Virus record (IMG/VR): IMGVR_UViG_3300042514_000632
Span: 1 to 43,901 of that record
DNA: 43,901 nt
Reading direction: 5' to 3' (one strand)
DNA from: a virus
Shown here: one piece after another, positions 17,501 to 25,026 of the stretch
Layout of the letters: each line of letters begins with the position of its first letter
Position numbering within the stretch: position 1 is the first letter of the stretch
Notes under the pieces: generated by a model
Told to the model about the DNA's origin: nothing
Database searches by the model: none
What the model saw: the letters and a program-made list of their open reading frames with translations, nothing else
Translations under genes and position numbers: made by a program

Positions 17501-17659
17501 CTCTACCGCTAGTTGACGCTCCTCAGGAGACAGGGAGTCTAGATAGGTCTTAGTTTCCTCGTTGAAGTTAGCCGTAGCGGGGTCAGCCTGCCCTGCTAGC
17601 CCTCCAGCCCTGCCGTCTTGTCTGAGATTTTGGAATCCTTTGTCATAGAGTTCAGCCAT
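8531..17659 (-). CDS. Giant polyvalent internal virion protein (zincin, ART, LPD and GNAT modules)
   Basis: A 3,042-residue protein. I place the start at 17659, where TAAT-ATG couples it to the upstream stop; the frame stays open to 17848 but that part lies inside the previous gene. Modules by approximate residue: glycine-zipper hydrophobic region 250-450; zincin protease with HHELFH near 595 and a possible third ligand in EEFGAHYF; ADP-ribosyltransferase-like domain 1365-1490 (THGTSSHEL, GVFLSGE, GHDGVIIKN, DTVFIVMSD); LPD-type polyvalent domain 2180-2470 (GHFGAKGDVVVHVR, VLFIEEIQSQ, LYDKDIPAM); GNAT acetyltransferase 2560-2680 (QFRNKGYGRLLYSEM); GADLEAED repeats 2850-2920; proline-rich linker; Trp-rich C-terminal domain. 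Such proteins are injected with the DNA, so this one probably forms part of the ejection machine and carries effectors into the host. It takes the place of T7 gp16. Confidence 0.82.
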   Translation of the reverse strand: MAELYDKGFQNLRQDGRAGGLAGQADPATANFNEETKTYLDSLSPEERQLAVERINAPLTGEDVFEALKQDMDYAPTLPEYLKYVAYNKTHESSLLDGIGEGVGMVLDDLGRAAGAVADHPMKALAKAPPSLIEAFAQGTRNLYGMLAQSANPDSVLFGLKNAIAGDGSPEGYNQFLAARKFNKHSARLASGEDTIVMDKDVIDHDITLAMSYIADPTLFVPFGAGVTAGMRAVGLGEKVISLGGRAAAIKSAIIGGGLKWGVGAPIEFIGNVTKGTIDKAVTVGGNVLETASGIPMAELRQTARLSAIGTTTSSILGGHIPVVSTISNVYVGAGVASGVGEAVSAVGNQMLRQGGKRGHLSFAREALLQTPNLSAHAKGLLKVIDAVDPMFSYGYSIAEGAGQGAMIGGTLGYLSGGKEGLGHGIGAGVALGAVGAGAGRLFADISGGTKMARAEVQGGFKMELAKASNDPNYKGLSAFLERQTLLGDRAGALQVIGGLDRIAPDMRMLVGRKSDAVALLKSHGLDSEGYKIDKDTGLRVVDAQGKPVKYGASVADWYGGEGFVMFTDMDASGKKRVTIHMDTESAGKNTMHHELFHAVFRSTMMERHFKDGFSKAILGEFDENGKKVKPAEIDPKEFRKFARRELQFTRDENGNRLPVAEVKKRLAEFDAHLAEYEKAGSTARMNPDSARALDYLVEEFGAHYFTQFLKGKSVDYLFHGAEFTGMRGVMDRVQNGFIDFWQGGAKKQRPTFDFDKGFDVAFGTDGKRTAAQRSSAIDFLAQDLIRSVAGKRKGSSNSLDVRTLSPEARKAFFESSGIDGLKHFYDKNGQPRGLTEAQVKQERLEVGKAIHDSLSKLDPKIVAGLLDVDGNFNASSTLGTRLNDTILTHLVKEGHISQLLADRIKNVQDIVEGKGSNVVSYLYHGASQETQVGPNSPRLYGADVPITSRETIVVGYDIKVKKDGTLSLVMKGLDKKVIDMRGNTLWADPAVRDLWQGDRNAFDQSFFDYLSNASKASTDRTRVESSLLPSLARGDGFGGERRNVMHQFLGMAKRQSESYFNKPIAEIPRGKTSTVFNQSMDLMTPMKSDLPTRYEFNLENAHRDLSKNFKVSDMEVEKTPVGNIFTHASGYKITADAKGTAHLYDNNGKSLGSFKDKDLASVAMEKTYAAERAETEVRIQRVQEDQQKRQASFKVFDDQTLAKGRELGDIFATDEGKAFHRGTSLIRQTREEFFSSNFHRLRQADAETVFAITEDVAKRGYALRELRTQAYDKMKAEEANGRGREYKKARDAYDVIVSHADRYNDILLAYERATKSGRNGQAILDFINTHRRTSIGYDNMAKVFFGDSYDSQFQTGKPVTTVATHGTSSHELIASREFDPKQFGTKHGADHDKVGVFLSGETKTSFGYADPKEGDTGYRQVRAAVKFNNPLVVDADFKCYSPDMYDRYIKQVRDGGHDGVIIKNVYDGGSADTVFIVMSDKVKDNTAIIDTHIGMEKVDTVARSYSEDNQGSIRYPIQESMPRGKDVRVGTDVGLSWKVADTVARESGYDKFLKEAGLSGRLRKGVKSEEFAGRPVVLINYDNSGVWNLIDGSTGEVISKIQGGALHNIISGKINPDKQAAVLASVDKAGLNKIEAVRQRSIKAGNPLTFLLISGRETKSFSHPQVGGAVTSLLAKFVQSKAIDPAEVNTIIKAMSEAFVVKDVKNDDGTTSKVRVPQGDLLKPLIGRPAAEQIAFLEKNFFPQDKSTFSNRGETMDRLVQTLATLPSVKKNKDYFQKFFNNPEMKMSGEGFRNEILKLTDEPITRTQGGEGESLGYGKVVAALEVPQNQAIIAKVGGHEGFPMDYRSDKGKGKTTPAVMSVFEVPRRLTDMISPPHGREVSTHYISKSGKLRSSSELLMTTTATFGEGIVREGSHGVRKDTLNLATTKDKILAGEPKYKVSETKAEHITQKRRDLLVDLPRYREMMIRYRDKLLSGELGKDLEVDVDNPALSRGADFRNHLRGVDLMIESIDSTIAFEEKTKSRGEEGYYSKERTGRMGDLQVSELFRSVESFAGTEFLDKTASVRGNQRRQYEGFKRFMEAELTKDYANPTFYSALNQTVENIFSKTVGKDEAINPARLLNLIKNASGGDIGRIMTEADAIGLTEFLKAKGQKKTSIKEIRDFIDTNKIEIEVDPKTTGVEADFGDTSPYRAVGAVEENHTFIARINPKYAHGVSGHFGAKGDVVVHVRATIRVDAEGRRVLFIEEIQSQNAQAKQVPQHEVKQIKKDMGIMTEFRERMKASRDAFERLQETTPFGERQATIKADFINESRELYKKYIKELPETYRKRLQSDLETNIEVLGKEEGETVFFNNLQVSKTNDYGQSKDSLFNLLYNENKLKLSRAEDKGVNAPLQDFKETVKIASRTAMRQAIELGADRVVFVESKDTHPDVDMRNQRGQQLYDKDIPAMVASDIKKFGGELKPANNLKKSQAYETSDTHDTHEILSRSRGYDVTPAMKETLKGQPAYKVSDAEGYMPPSFPSMDEMMSNILEHTAKAKSKEQADDNVPKRYTPSQMEGEFVGRVAKENPKLTKDISVRFKKLRSSKFGTEYKLSLYKDAPNGSEVFIGSFTSEIDGNSAASGMAEIKEQFRNKGYGRLLYSEMAERLREQGARSWGGRMIDQKRRPQTLRETVIDQENARIGYQDSETRLSDERQDYNGDKTFFIESKMHGKAHYKTSDAEYRPDIKPFEGNYKVSDSVKKGVSILGKFIDDNADTANISPDIKNAMKVLREAVRKQDATDEVLEPEVREAYDKIVASVEEGISRPALTPVATLKELQKILKPLDKGIEKNSQRISKKIRKGYEEDMAEGADLEAEDNAQRQNEYRQNQNEGADLEAEDIQQAQATNRRDMDEGADLDSNQSQQSDLEVGADVEAGTIPAPSAKYPAFPYPAPATPTIPKRPVAPSSPPPASASQLSTSIYPSPFPKNLPSAKPMGKLEGWRGWTLEKGLNGGFWKNAVGWMIVVQGDKFKVYNPQKALQGIYQDLDQAKRRVQRAEPKQ

Positions 17660-17660
17660 A

Positions 17661-19871
17661 TTATCGGGATTTGTTTGCTTGGATTCGTGCTTGTCTCTCA
17701 AGTCCAGATACATCTCCAGCGGTAGGTTTGTATTGAACTGAAATTCCAGCAGAATTGCTTTGCAAGGTTTCCTGAGCAGTCCGCAACAATGTATCAAGTT
17801 TGTCAATGCTAATCTTGTCGAGGGCAAAGAACTCACGAGGGTCTCCAATGCGTTCTTGAATCATTTGGTGTTCAGGAAGAGCAACAGGCCCAGTACCGAC
17901 TGTTTCCACACGAATAGCCGCCTTAATCTTGGCAATGAGTGATGTAGCCTTGCCGTAGTCAGCCTGATTAAGAACAGCAATCGAATGTCCAGTCTTCTTG
18001 AACAACTCCTTAAGTTCAGGCACATACCTACGCACCATAGCAACATCGTTTACAACAGTATCAAAGTCCTGAGCCTTCTTTTCTCCACCGCTAACAAAGC
18101 CAGCAAGAAGAATGCCAGAACCCTTGATGCGTTCTTCAAACTGGAATCTACCAGTAGCAGGGTCTTGTCTGCCGTAGTTGTAAAGCCCTCGTTCACTTCT
18201 AGCCTTGTCGCTAACAACCTCTCCCTTAACAGGGGGGATGTACTGAGCACCCTTAGATGTAATCATCACCTGACCGCCATCAGGAGCAGGCATAAACTGA
18301 ACATCTGTCTCAGGTCTAATGGACTTGTACACAGCATCAAGGGTAGACGGAATAACGCCCTTTCGGTTCTCGACAAACCATTGACGGACAAACTCCTTCT
18401 CCTCCGCATAGGTCATATCACGAGCAGTCGTTTCAATGCCTTCCTGAATCTTGGTGTCGTAGTTAAACGGCAGGTCAAAGGACTGAGCCTTCTTAACAGC
18501 CTCAGCGTCAGGTTCTGTAATAAATTTTTCGTTTTTAACTGCCTCAAGTTTCTTTTCTGAAGCCGCTGTTTGTTTAACTACAGCCTCGCTTGTGGAAGAA
18601 AGAGCCTTTCTGAGTTTTGCAATTTCTTCAGCGTTAAGGTTTTTCTTGATATTAATGCCAGCATCCACAGCCGCTTTTGTAATTGTTTCAGCCGCAGGAG
18701 AGTATGTGTTAACAACTGTTTCAGTTCTAGTAGGTGATATTCTTCCCATTCCAGCACCTATTCCAGAAAACCCAGGAATATCTACAGTAATTTGACTAGC
18801 CGTAGGATTAAGTGTTTTTTCCTTGGTTTTAATTTCGTCTAAAATTTCGGAAACATTAACAGGTGAGTCTGATTTGATTGCTTCATCAAGTTTTTTTCTA
18901 GACTCTTCAATTAACTGACTTCCAAGCGTATTAAGTTTTACATCAAGTTCGTATGCAGGTGTTTTTGCAGTTTTAATACGTTCTTCGAGAATTTGTTCTA
19001 TATTCTCATTGGAAGTACCTGACGCTCTCTGCTTGGCAAGGGCATCAGTCGCCATCTGCTGTCTCATCGCATCAGCAGAAGCCGTAGTAGTTCCAGCGTA
19101 GTAATCCGCTTCCTTGGCGTAGTCGGTAGCACCATCCTCTGTAGTTGCCGTATTAGCCCTCAGGTTGCTCCAGTCAGAAATGCCCTGAATGATGGTGTCT
19201 CTGAACTTAGGGTCGGTCTGACCAAGTTTAGCATCGCTAGCAAAAGCCGTGCTCCATCCGTCAGCCAGTTTACCAAGAGCAGAGTCAATATCGAATCCAG
19301 ACAGATTAGGCGTGTTGTCCTTAGCGAGTTGAAAGTGCTTTCGGTTGTTTTCAAAGTTCCAGTCGGGAGACTTGTCAGGCTGATAGGGCAGAGCATCGAC
19401 AGAAAAACCCTTCTTGTCTGTAGCCTTAACCTTGGCTGACAAAGCAGACTGAACACCCTGCTGAACCCTGACTAGATTGCCTTCCTTATAGATGGCAAGG
19501 GCAGGGGCAATCTGGGCTTGGAAGGCTTCAGCCTCAAGGAGAAGAGCCTGCTTCTGCCCTCTAGACATAGAGGAGAACTTGCCAATCTTCTTAAGGATAG
19601 GATTGAACGAGTCCGCAAACGGAGCAAGTTCAGGGTTCTCTCTGATTTGCTTAGTAAGGAACTCAAAGTTGCCACCAAGACCCTGAGCCTTGGCTGTAAG
19701 CAGTTCATCTTCCGCTTGGTTCTTTGCGTAATTCTTGATGCCATCAGCAAGGTTTTGACCAAGTCCAGTAAGAGCATTTGATGTCTGAGCCGCCATCTGC
19801 CCATAGGCAGAAACGAGGTTTCCTGTGGAAGCCTCAATGCCGCTTTGATATTTTTGAAAAGGAGATGCCAT
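17661..19871 (-). CDS. Internal virion (ejection) protein, T7 gp15-like by position
   Basis: A 736-residue, mostly helical protein with many Ala/Gln/Lys segments and no enzymatic motif that I can see. It begins MASPFQKYQSGIEASTGNLV, a pattern common in podovirus internal core proteins. It lies between a short Gln/Ala-rich protein and the giant protein, the same order as gp14-gp15-gp16 in T7, where the three form the trans-envelope DNA channel. Assignment rests on order, size and helical composition, not on a recognised domain. Confidence 0.7.
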   Translation of the reverse strand: MASPFQKYQSGIEASTGNLVSAYGQMAAQTSNALTGLGQNLADGIKNYAKNQAEDELLTAKAQGLGGNFEFLTKQIRENPELAPFADSFNPILKKIGKFSSMSRGQKQALLLEAEAFQAQIAPALAIYKEGNLVRVQQGVQSALSAKVKATDKKGFSVDALPYQPDKSPDWNFENNRKHFQLAKDNTPNLSGFDIDSALGKLADGWSTAFASDAKLGQTDPKFRDTIIQGISDWSNLRANTATTEDGATDYAKEADYYAGTTTASADAMRQQMATDALAKQRASGTSNENIEQILEERIKTAKTPAYELDVKLNTLGSQLIEESRKKLDEAIKSDSPVNVSEILDEIKTKEKTLNPTASQITVDIPGFSGIGAGMGRISPTRTETVVNTYSPAAETITKAAVDAGINIKKNLNAEEIAKLRKALSSTSEAVVKQTAASEKKLEAVKNEKFITEPDAEAVKKAQSFDLPFNYDTKIQEGIETTARDMTYAEEKEFVRQWFVENRKGVIPSTLDAVYKSIRPETDVQFMPAPDGGQVMITSKGAQYIPPVKGEVVSDKARSERGLYNYGRQDPATGRFQFEERIKGSGILLAGFVSGGEKKAQDFDTVVNDVAMVRRYVPELKELFKKTGHSIAVLNQADYGKATSLIAKIKAAIRVETVGTGPVALPEHQMIQERIGDPREFFALDKISIDKLDTLLRTAQETLQSNSAGISVQYKPTAGDVSGLERQARIQANKSR

Positions 19872-19892
19872 AAATTATTTAGGTTATTTCCG

Positions 19893-20759
19893 TTAGCCCT
19901 TAGACGCTGCTCCATACGCTCCTGCGGCCGCAATAGAAGCCCCACCAGTAATCATAGCACCACCAATAGTGCCTACCGCCCCAAGCAAACCGCTTGTAAG
20001 GGCAGACCTAGACTGAGCGTTGGCAATCTGGGCATCCATAGCCTCCTTGCGGTTAGCCGTAATAAGACCAGCGTTGTACTGAGATTCAGGCTGGAAAAGT
20101 TGAGCACCAAGACCCTGTGACATATTGTATGCAGAGCCGTACATATTGGCAGGAGAGTAGGCATTAGCCTGATTAAGCATCTGGCTTCCGTATGTTCCCA
20201 TAGCCTGCTGGAAGTTCTGCTGACCTTGCGTATACATAGAACCAGCGAACTGCCTAGCCCTGTCCTCACGAGCCAGACCTAGGTTATATGAGTTCAGAAC
20301 CTCCTGTGCGACTGCTTGATTGCCTGTGAGACCTCTAGCCGCCATAGCCGCCCTAGCCGACTGCTGAGCCTGCGTAGTCATCTGGGAAGTGAGTCCTGTG
20401 CCAGCCTGAAGTCCTTCCATAGCACCTCTGTTCATCTGGTCGTAGAGACCCATAGTCTGCGACCCAACGCCCTGTCGGTAAGCCTGCATTGACTGCTCGC
20501 CAATTTGACCATACACAGGGGTCATAGCATTAGCGAACTGGCTACTCAGTTGAGCCGCCTGAGGAATAGCCTTGCCATATGAGTCCATCTGGTACTGCAT
20601 CTGCCTATCCATCATCTGCTGTTGGAGTTGCTGATACTGCGGTTGATACTGGCGTTCCAGTTCAAGCAAGCGAGGCTGAATAGCCGCTTGTGCGTCCATA
20701 GCGTCACGCATTTCTTGTGCGTAATTACGAGGGGCAGGGGCTGATACTTTTTTTCCCAT
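19893..20759 (-). CDS. Small internal virion protein, T7 gp14-like by position
   Basis: A 288-residue protein rich in Gln, Ala, Met and Tyr, with long helices (QYQQLQQQMMDRQMQYQMDS) and a C-terminal glycine-zipper hydrophobic segment (GLLGAVGTIGGAMITGGASI). That combination is typical of the first ejected protein of podoviruses, which inserts in the outer membrane. The giant protein and the 736-residue protein follow downstream. The TAATAAAATG start lacks a Shine-Dalgarno sequence. Confidence 0.72.
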   Translation of the reverse strand: MGKKVSAPAPRNYAQEMRDAMDAQAAIQPRLLELERQYQPQYQQLQQQMMDRQMQYQMDSYGKAIPQAAQLSSQFANAMTPVYGQIGEQSMQAYRQGVGSQTMGLYDQMNRGAMEGLQAGTGLTSQMTTQAQQSARAAMAARGLTGNQAVAQEVLNSYNLGLAREDRARQFAGSMYTQGQQNFQQAMGTYGSQMLNQANAYSPANMYGSAYNMSQGLGAQLFQPESQYNAGLITANRKEAMDAQIANAQSRSALTSGLLGAVGTIGGAMITGGASIAAAGAYGAASKG

Positions 20760-20763
20760 TTTA

Positions 20764-21186
20764 TTAGATAGTTAAGAGGTTTATGTACTTGTTAGGCAGT
20801 TCACGGAACTTGCCGTTTTGTACTCCGATTTTCTTCTGGTTCTCCCAGTTCGGGAAACGCCTCTTGAAATCGGTAACAAGAGTTCTTCTGGCTTCTGGCG
20901 TTGTAGCCATCCAGTCCATAATGCACAGAGGGTGCATACCCTCTAGTTTGAAATCAACAACCTCAGAGAACTTGCATAGGTCATCCTCTGTAGGTGTATT
21001 GTTCTTTACTGGATAGGCAACGCCAAGACCAGTAAGTTCCTTGTTTTCCCAGACCTCAAAGAGATATCCAAAATAGGAAGACCAGCGGAGGTAAGTTCTT
21101 AACTCAATGTCGTCAAACCCAAAGCATACACGCTTGCCCGAATCTCTGCGGGAAAGTATGAATGCTATTTGTTTGTCGAATATCAT
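20764..21186 (-). CDS. Hypothetical virion-operon protein
   Basis: A 140-residue protein of mixed alpha/beta pattern (RVCFGFDDIELRTYLRWSSY, LFEVWENKELTGLGVAYPVK). A strand-rich first half giving way to helices, ending NKYINLL, recalls the GNAT-like small proteins placed before internal core genes in several podoviruses, but I do not see a convincing acetyl-CoA motif. The start is fused to the upstream stop (TAATG), so it is translated with the tail fibre gene. Confidence 0.6.
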   Translation of the reverse strand: MIFDKQIAFILSRRDSGKRVCFGFDDIELRTYLRWSSYFGYLFEVWENKELTGLGVAYPVKNNTPTEDDLCKFSEVVDFKLEGMHPLCIMDWMATTPEARRTLVTDFKRRFPNWENQKKIGVQNGKFRELPNKYINLLTI

Positions 21187-22181
21187 TAAGCGGTCTTGTA
21201 TTTGTAAATGCGGAACTTGGACGGAGGTAAACTTCCTCCTGTGATTATAGTTGTGTAAGGGCCAGTAGTTGAAAACAATGATAGTTCGCTTCCAGCAGCA
21301 GCAAAAGCATCAAGTTTAAATGTTTCACTTACCATTCCAACTCCTGTTGGCACTACCCACCTTGCAGTATAATAACCATAATAATAAGAACCACCACCCT
21401 GAGAATCAAAAAATTTATTATCAAAAATGTATGCACCAGTTCGATATGCTTGGCTTCCATACCTTCCAGCAAAATCATATGAATAGCCTTGTTTGCCTTG
21501 GTGTCTAAAATATACTTCAAAAATCCAAATTTCGCTGGATGGTTTTGTAAAAACAGAAGAAGTAAATGCTGAATCGTAAAATCCTGCGTATGTAGCCGTA
21601 AATAAAGCAGGTGTTTCTTCGTAGACTTCAGTCAGCACATAGCCGACTGTCCCATTGACTTGCAACGCACCAGTAAAATTAGCAGTACCTTTAACTTCTC
21701 CAACTTGGATAGGGCTTTGGAAATCAATTGTCTGAAGTCCAGCATTAAAACTCATTCCTCCAGTACCTGCCGTAACATCAAATGAACCATTACTAGAAAG
21801 TCCAACTGCATTAATATCTACATCTTTAGCATAAATCGAAACCAGACCGCTAGTGCCACCATTGCCACCTCTTAAAGCCAAATGACCAGTTGTACCAGTT
21901 GCCCCCACTTCAAGCGTTCCATTATTAGTTAACCCATCTATGTTGTCTGTAATAATATCACTACCAGTATCAAAAATGTTCTTAAGTTGAGTTTTCTTTA
22001 AAGCACCAGTAGTATCAACAACAAAAGCGTACTCATCATTAGTAAGCGTGGTAAGATTAGACTGAGAAGTGATGACAGAAGGGTCAAGGGTAGCCGCATC
22101 AATCATTTGATTAAGTCCTGTGGCTGTAACGATTTCGCCAGATACCCACGGAGGGCTTTTACCAGAGTTAATTTGTGGCAT
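21186..22181 (-). CDS. Tail fibre or appendage protein, paralogue of the 22224 gene
   Basis: A 331-residue protein. Its first 60 residues nearly match those of the upstream gene (MPQINSGKSPPWVSGEIVTA, then GLNxMID, DPSVIT, QSNL). This shared N-terminus probably attaches both to the virion. The middle is a repetitive strand region rich in Gly/Thr (GNGGTSGLVSIYAKDVDINA). The C-terminal part (about 200-331) is a different aromatic-rich domain, so the two fibres likely bind different receptors. Confidence 0.75.
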   Translation of the reverse strand: MPQINSGKSPPWVSGEIVTATGLNQMIDAATLDPSVITSQSNLTTLTNDEYAFVVDTTGALKKTQLKNIFDTGSDIITDNIDGLTNNGTLEVGATGTTGHLALRGGNGGTSGLVSIYAKDVDINAVGLSSNGSFDVTAGTGGMSFNAGLQTIDFQSPIQVGEVKGTANFTGALQVNGTVGYVLTEVYEETPALFTATYAGFYDSAFTSSVFTKPSSEIWIFEVYFRHQGKQGYSYDFAGRYGSQAYRTGAYIFDNKFFDSQGGGSYYYGYYTARWVVPTGVGMVSETFKLDAFAAAGSELSLFSTTGPYTTIITGGSLPPSKFRIYKYKTA

Positions 22182-22206
22182 ATTATTTCTTAGAGATTAG
22201 GTTCTT
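22122..22206 (-). repeat. 85-bp duplicated segment, downstream copy
   Basis: Matches 23106-23190 with one difference. It covers the first codons of this fibre gene and the bases encoding KNLISKK plus stop, which in the other copy are the true end of the 619-residue gene. Here that tail is a noncoding relic, showing that this copy was the one inserted. Confidence 0.9.
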
Positions 22207-22223
22207 GTTTGTCGAACACCATA

Positions 22224-23165
22224 TCAAATTCCTATAGCAAACCAAGTAGGGTAAACGATGCCACCAGCGTGGCTTCCAGACCAGTTGCAATAAACGCTAA
22301 ATGAAGTGGTCGTAGGATTGCCGTTTAACTTAATTCCGTTTTCGTACCCTACCGAACCGCTTGTCATAACAGTTGCGGTCTTAGCCGTAATCTGAACGCT
22401 AAAACAGGCTGTAGCAAACGCAGTAGGGAAATTGATGGTTTGGGCTGAATAGTTAGCCATTCCAACAGCAGAAGTACCCCATTGCAGAATCAGTCCGTTT
22501 GGGAGTTTAATAAACCCATTGGCTGTTAAGGCTGAGGACTCAACAGGATTGAAGGATTTCCAAGCACTTCCGTTATAAACTTCAGCATCAGTTGTAGTAG
22601 AGTTAAATCTAAAATCACCAGCCACAGGCGTTGCTGGACGCTGGGCTGTTGTGCCAACAGGAATTTTAACGGCACTAGTATACGAAAATGTGGTTCTTGT
22701 TTGGAAATCTATTACTCCAGTAGCACCACCACCTTGACCATCAAATGTCATTCCGTTTGATTGAACATATAAACTTCCACTTCCTCCAGCGGAAGTAGTA
22801 TCAATGCCGATATTGCTAGATTGGCTTCTTAAAGTTAATCCACCTATGCCATCTACCATCATTGCAACTGATGGATTTGACTGAATTAACATCAAAGTAG
22901 ACGAACCAGTTATCTGGCTTATGAGGTCTGTTTTAATATCTTTACCAGTCAGCAGGGCTTTCTTAAGTTGTGTTTTATTAAGCAGACCAGTTGACGGGTC
23001 AACAATCAGCGTGTATTCATCCCCAGTAAGCGTAGCGAGATTAGACTGAGCAGTAATTACAGAAGGGTCAATCGTAGCAGAATCAATCATTCCGTTAAGA
23101 CCTACGGCTGTAACGATTTCGCCAGATACCCACGGAGGGCTTTTGCCAGAGTTAATTTGTGGCAT
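22224..23165 (-). CDS. Tail fibre with gp53-like C-terminal receptor-binding domain
   Basis: A 313-residue protein. The N-terminal 60 residues are shared with the next gene. Residues about 190-205 hold a short collar motif (AQRPATPVAGDFRFNSTT) seen in many fibres. The C-terminus reads GFIKLPNGLILQWG, then INFPTAFATACFSVQ and ending TWFAIGI, the layout of the gp53-like C-terminal domain of tail fibres (P2 H and podovirus fibres), which forms the receptor-binding tip. It follows the tail hub gene by one base. Confidence 0.8.
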   Translation of the reverse strand: MPQINSGKSPPWVSGEIVTAVGLNGMIDSATIDPSVITAQSNLATLTGDEYTLIVDPSTGLLNKTQLKKALLTGKDIKTDLISQITGSSTLMLIQSNPSVAMMVDGIGGLTLRSQSSNIGIDTTSAGGSGSLYVQSNGMTFDGQGGGATGVIDFQTRTTFSYTSAVKIPVGTTAQRPATPVAGDFRFNSTTTDAEVYNGSAWKSFNPVESSALTANGFIKLPNGLILQWGTSAVGMANYSAQTINFPTAFATACFSVQITAKTATVMTSGSVGYENGIKLNGNPTTTSFSVYCNWSGSHAGGIVYPTWFAIGI

Positions 23166-23190
23166 ATTATTTCTTAGAGATTAGGTTCTT
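23106..23190 (-). repeat. 85-bp duplicated segment, upstream copy
   Basis: Partner of 22122-22206. It joins the 3' end of the 619-residue gene with the 5' end of the first fibre gene, and appears to be the ancestral junction. Confidence 0.9.
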
Positions 23191-25026
23191 AGTCTTCTGG
23201 CTAGCATAAGCATAGACAGAGCGTATAAAAGGTCTGAAGTTTCCTATGAACTGGAAGCGAAGTCCAGTACCAAATTTTCTTATAGGAGTTCTTCTAGTTT
23301 CGTCATTGTCCAGAGGGGATGTATAATCATCAATCAGAGCGTAAGAGTCTGTATTGGTTACATCCACATAGGTGGCTACTTCTGAGCCAATCTGGAAATC
23401 GAAATCTATTTCGGCTGAACTAAACCGCTTGTCTCCAAACGAGCCGAATGTATATCTTCTTGTCTTAAGGGACGAGTCAATTGTTACAGGCGTAAACGCC
23501 AAGGGTTGAAGCCTAGCACCCTCTGTATCAAGTTTAAACACGGGGTCATTAAGTTTAGGCTTTCCCAACTGAGCACCATATTCGTCAAAGTCAAGTTCTT
23601 CAGTAAGAAAAATGCCCTCGTTTGAATCAACGATAAAGAGTCTTCTGATGCTATCCTTCTTGGCTACGATAAAGTTGAAAATATCTATGCCAGCAGGGAA
23701 GGTGTCAACAGACTCCCAAGCATTAAGGATGAAGTTGTAAATAAGAACGGCATTGTTCTTTTCAGCACCATCAAGAGGGACAGCAAGGTAATAACGATTG
23801 TCAGAGTAAATAGCCACGGAACGATAAGCATAAGTCCTATTGATTCTCTTGATGACATCGTTTATTGGGGCTGAGATGGGCTGAGCATTGGTCAGCAAAC
23901 GCATAGACTCGTTAGAGCCAACCTGCGTAGGATTCATAGCGTACACACCATTATCCGAAAGGAACAGAATACCTCCATTGGCTTGGACAACGCTACGCTT
24001 AGCAATGCAACCCACATCTGTAACAAGCGTTTTGACAAAGCAGTCGGTGGAAAGGGCATCACCTGTAGCGTATCTGCCAACGCCTGTGTTCACATAGAAT
24101 ATGCTGTGACGCATAAAAACTGTGAACTCGTTTAGCGTCCAAGGACTAACTGCAATAACCTCGTCATTTCCTCCATTGTTAAATGTAAAGGCATCTAACG
24201 AGTCCCAATGCACATAGTCAAGAAAGTTACTGACGCAAACTGTATCCCTATTTCTAGAGACATTAGGTTCGTTGTGAGACTTGCCCTGAGCAATTAATCT
24301 ATTGCCGTAATAAAGCAACTGAGAGCAGTTCGGGAACTGGTGTCCAGACGCAGGGGATGTCGGCTGAGCAATTATGGTGGTCGCCATATCCCACTTCAAC
24401 GGACGCTTATCATAACCTCTAGTTATAAAAACATTATCAATCGCTTGCACAACATCGCATCCATCTGATGTGTTGATGTACTCGATTGAAGTGTTGCAAG
24501 TGCCTGTTGTAAGAGCCAGTACCTGAGGAATTACATAGGTAAATGTAGTTGTTCCTGTTACTGTGATTGTGTATATGCCGTTGTAACTGGCGTTGCTTGT
24601 AACAATTGACAACGAGTTGCCAGTAGTATATCCGTGAGTAGTAGCAGTTGTAACTGTAATTACAGTAGTGCTTCCTGCTATCGCAGAAGTAAATGTAGAG
24701 GAGTTCTTGCGACTGGGAAAAGGGATAGGAGACGATAGAATCTCAGTCTGAGGGTTATAATACCAGAGGTCACGCTCTGTAATCAAAACAATGATTTCCT
24801 GCCCATTGTTAGTTATGTAGGTACAAGAGCCGTAGATGTCCTGACCAACGATAGCACCTATGGTTTTACGCTGAAGCCCTCGTCTAGGCGTGGCAACGCC
24901 TCTGTCTAGGCGGTAGTTAATGGACTCAGAAACATATCCTTCAGGCAACGAAGAAGGGTTGTCACGACTATTTAAGCCAATGAAACCCTTATCGCCATCA
25001 CGAAGATATGTCTCTTGTTGAGCCAT
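23167..25026 (-). CDS. Large tail hub or nozzle protein
   Basis: A 619-residue protein, strand-rich throughout, starting AQQETYLRDGDKGFIGLNSR, with a Thr/Gly-rich insertion (about 105-170) and repeated blades such as YGSCTYITNNGQEIIVLITE. Size, strand content and position before the fibres resemble podovirus tail tubular B/nozzle proteins (T7 gp12) or P22-type tail proteins with beta-propeller domains. The family is inferred from these, not from a diagnostic motif. Start fused to the upstream stop (TAATG). Confidence 0.68.
   Translation of the reverse strand: MAQQETYLRDGDKGFIGLNSRDNPSSLPEGYVSESINYRLDRGVATPRRGLQRKTIGAIVGQDIYGSCTYITNNGQEIIVLITERDLWYYNPQTEILSSPIPFPSRKNSSTFTSAIAGSTTVITVTTATTHGYTTGNSLSIVTSNASYNGIYTITVTGTTTFTYVIPQVLALTTGTCNTSIEYINTSDGCDVVQAIDNVFITRGYDKRPLKWDMATTIIAQPTSPASGHQFPNCSQLLYYGNRLIAQGKSHNEPNVSRNRDTVCVSNFLDYVHWDSLDAFTFNNGGNDEVIAVSPWTLNEFTVFMRHSIFYVNTGVGRYATGDALSTDCFVKTLVTDVGCIAKRSVVQANGGILFLSDNGVYAMNPTQVGSNESMRLLTNAQPISAPINDVIKRINRTYAYRSVAIYSDNRYYLAVPLDGAEKNNAVLIYNFILNAWESVDTFPAGIDIFNFIVAKKDSIRRLFIVDSNEGIFLTEELDFDEYGAQLGKPKLNDPVFKLDTEGARLQPLAFTPVTIDSSLKTRRYTFGSFGDKRFSSAEIDFDFQIGSEVATYVDVTNTDSYALIDDYTSPLDNDETRRTPIRKFGTGLRFQFIGNFRPFIRSVYAYASQKTKNLISKK

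Noticed and set aside
17660-17848. Longer N-terminus of the megaprotein
   Set aside because: It would overlap the previous gene by 188 bases, while the ATG at 17659 sits in the TAAT-ATG coupling used throughout the operon.
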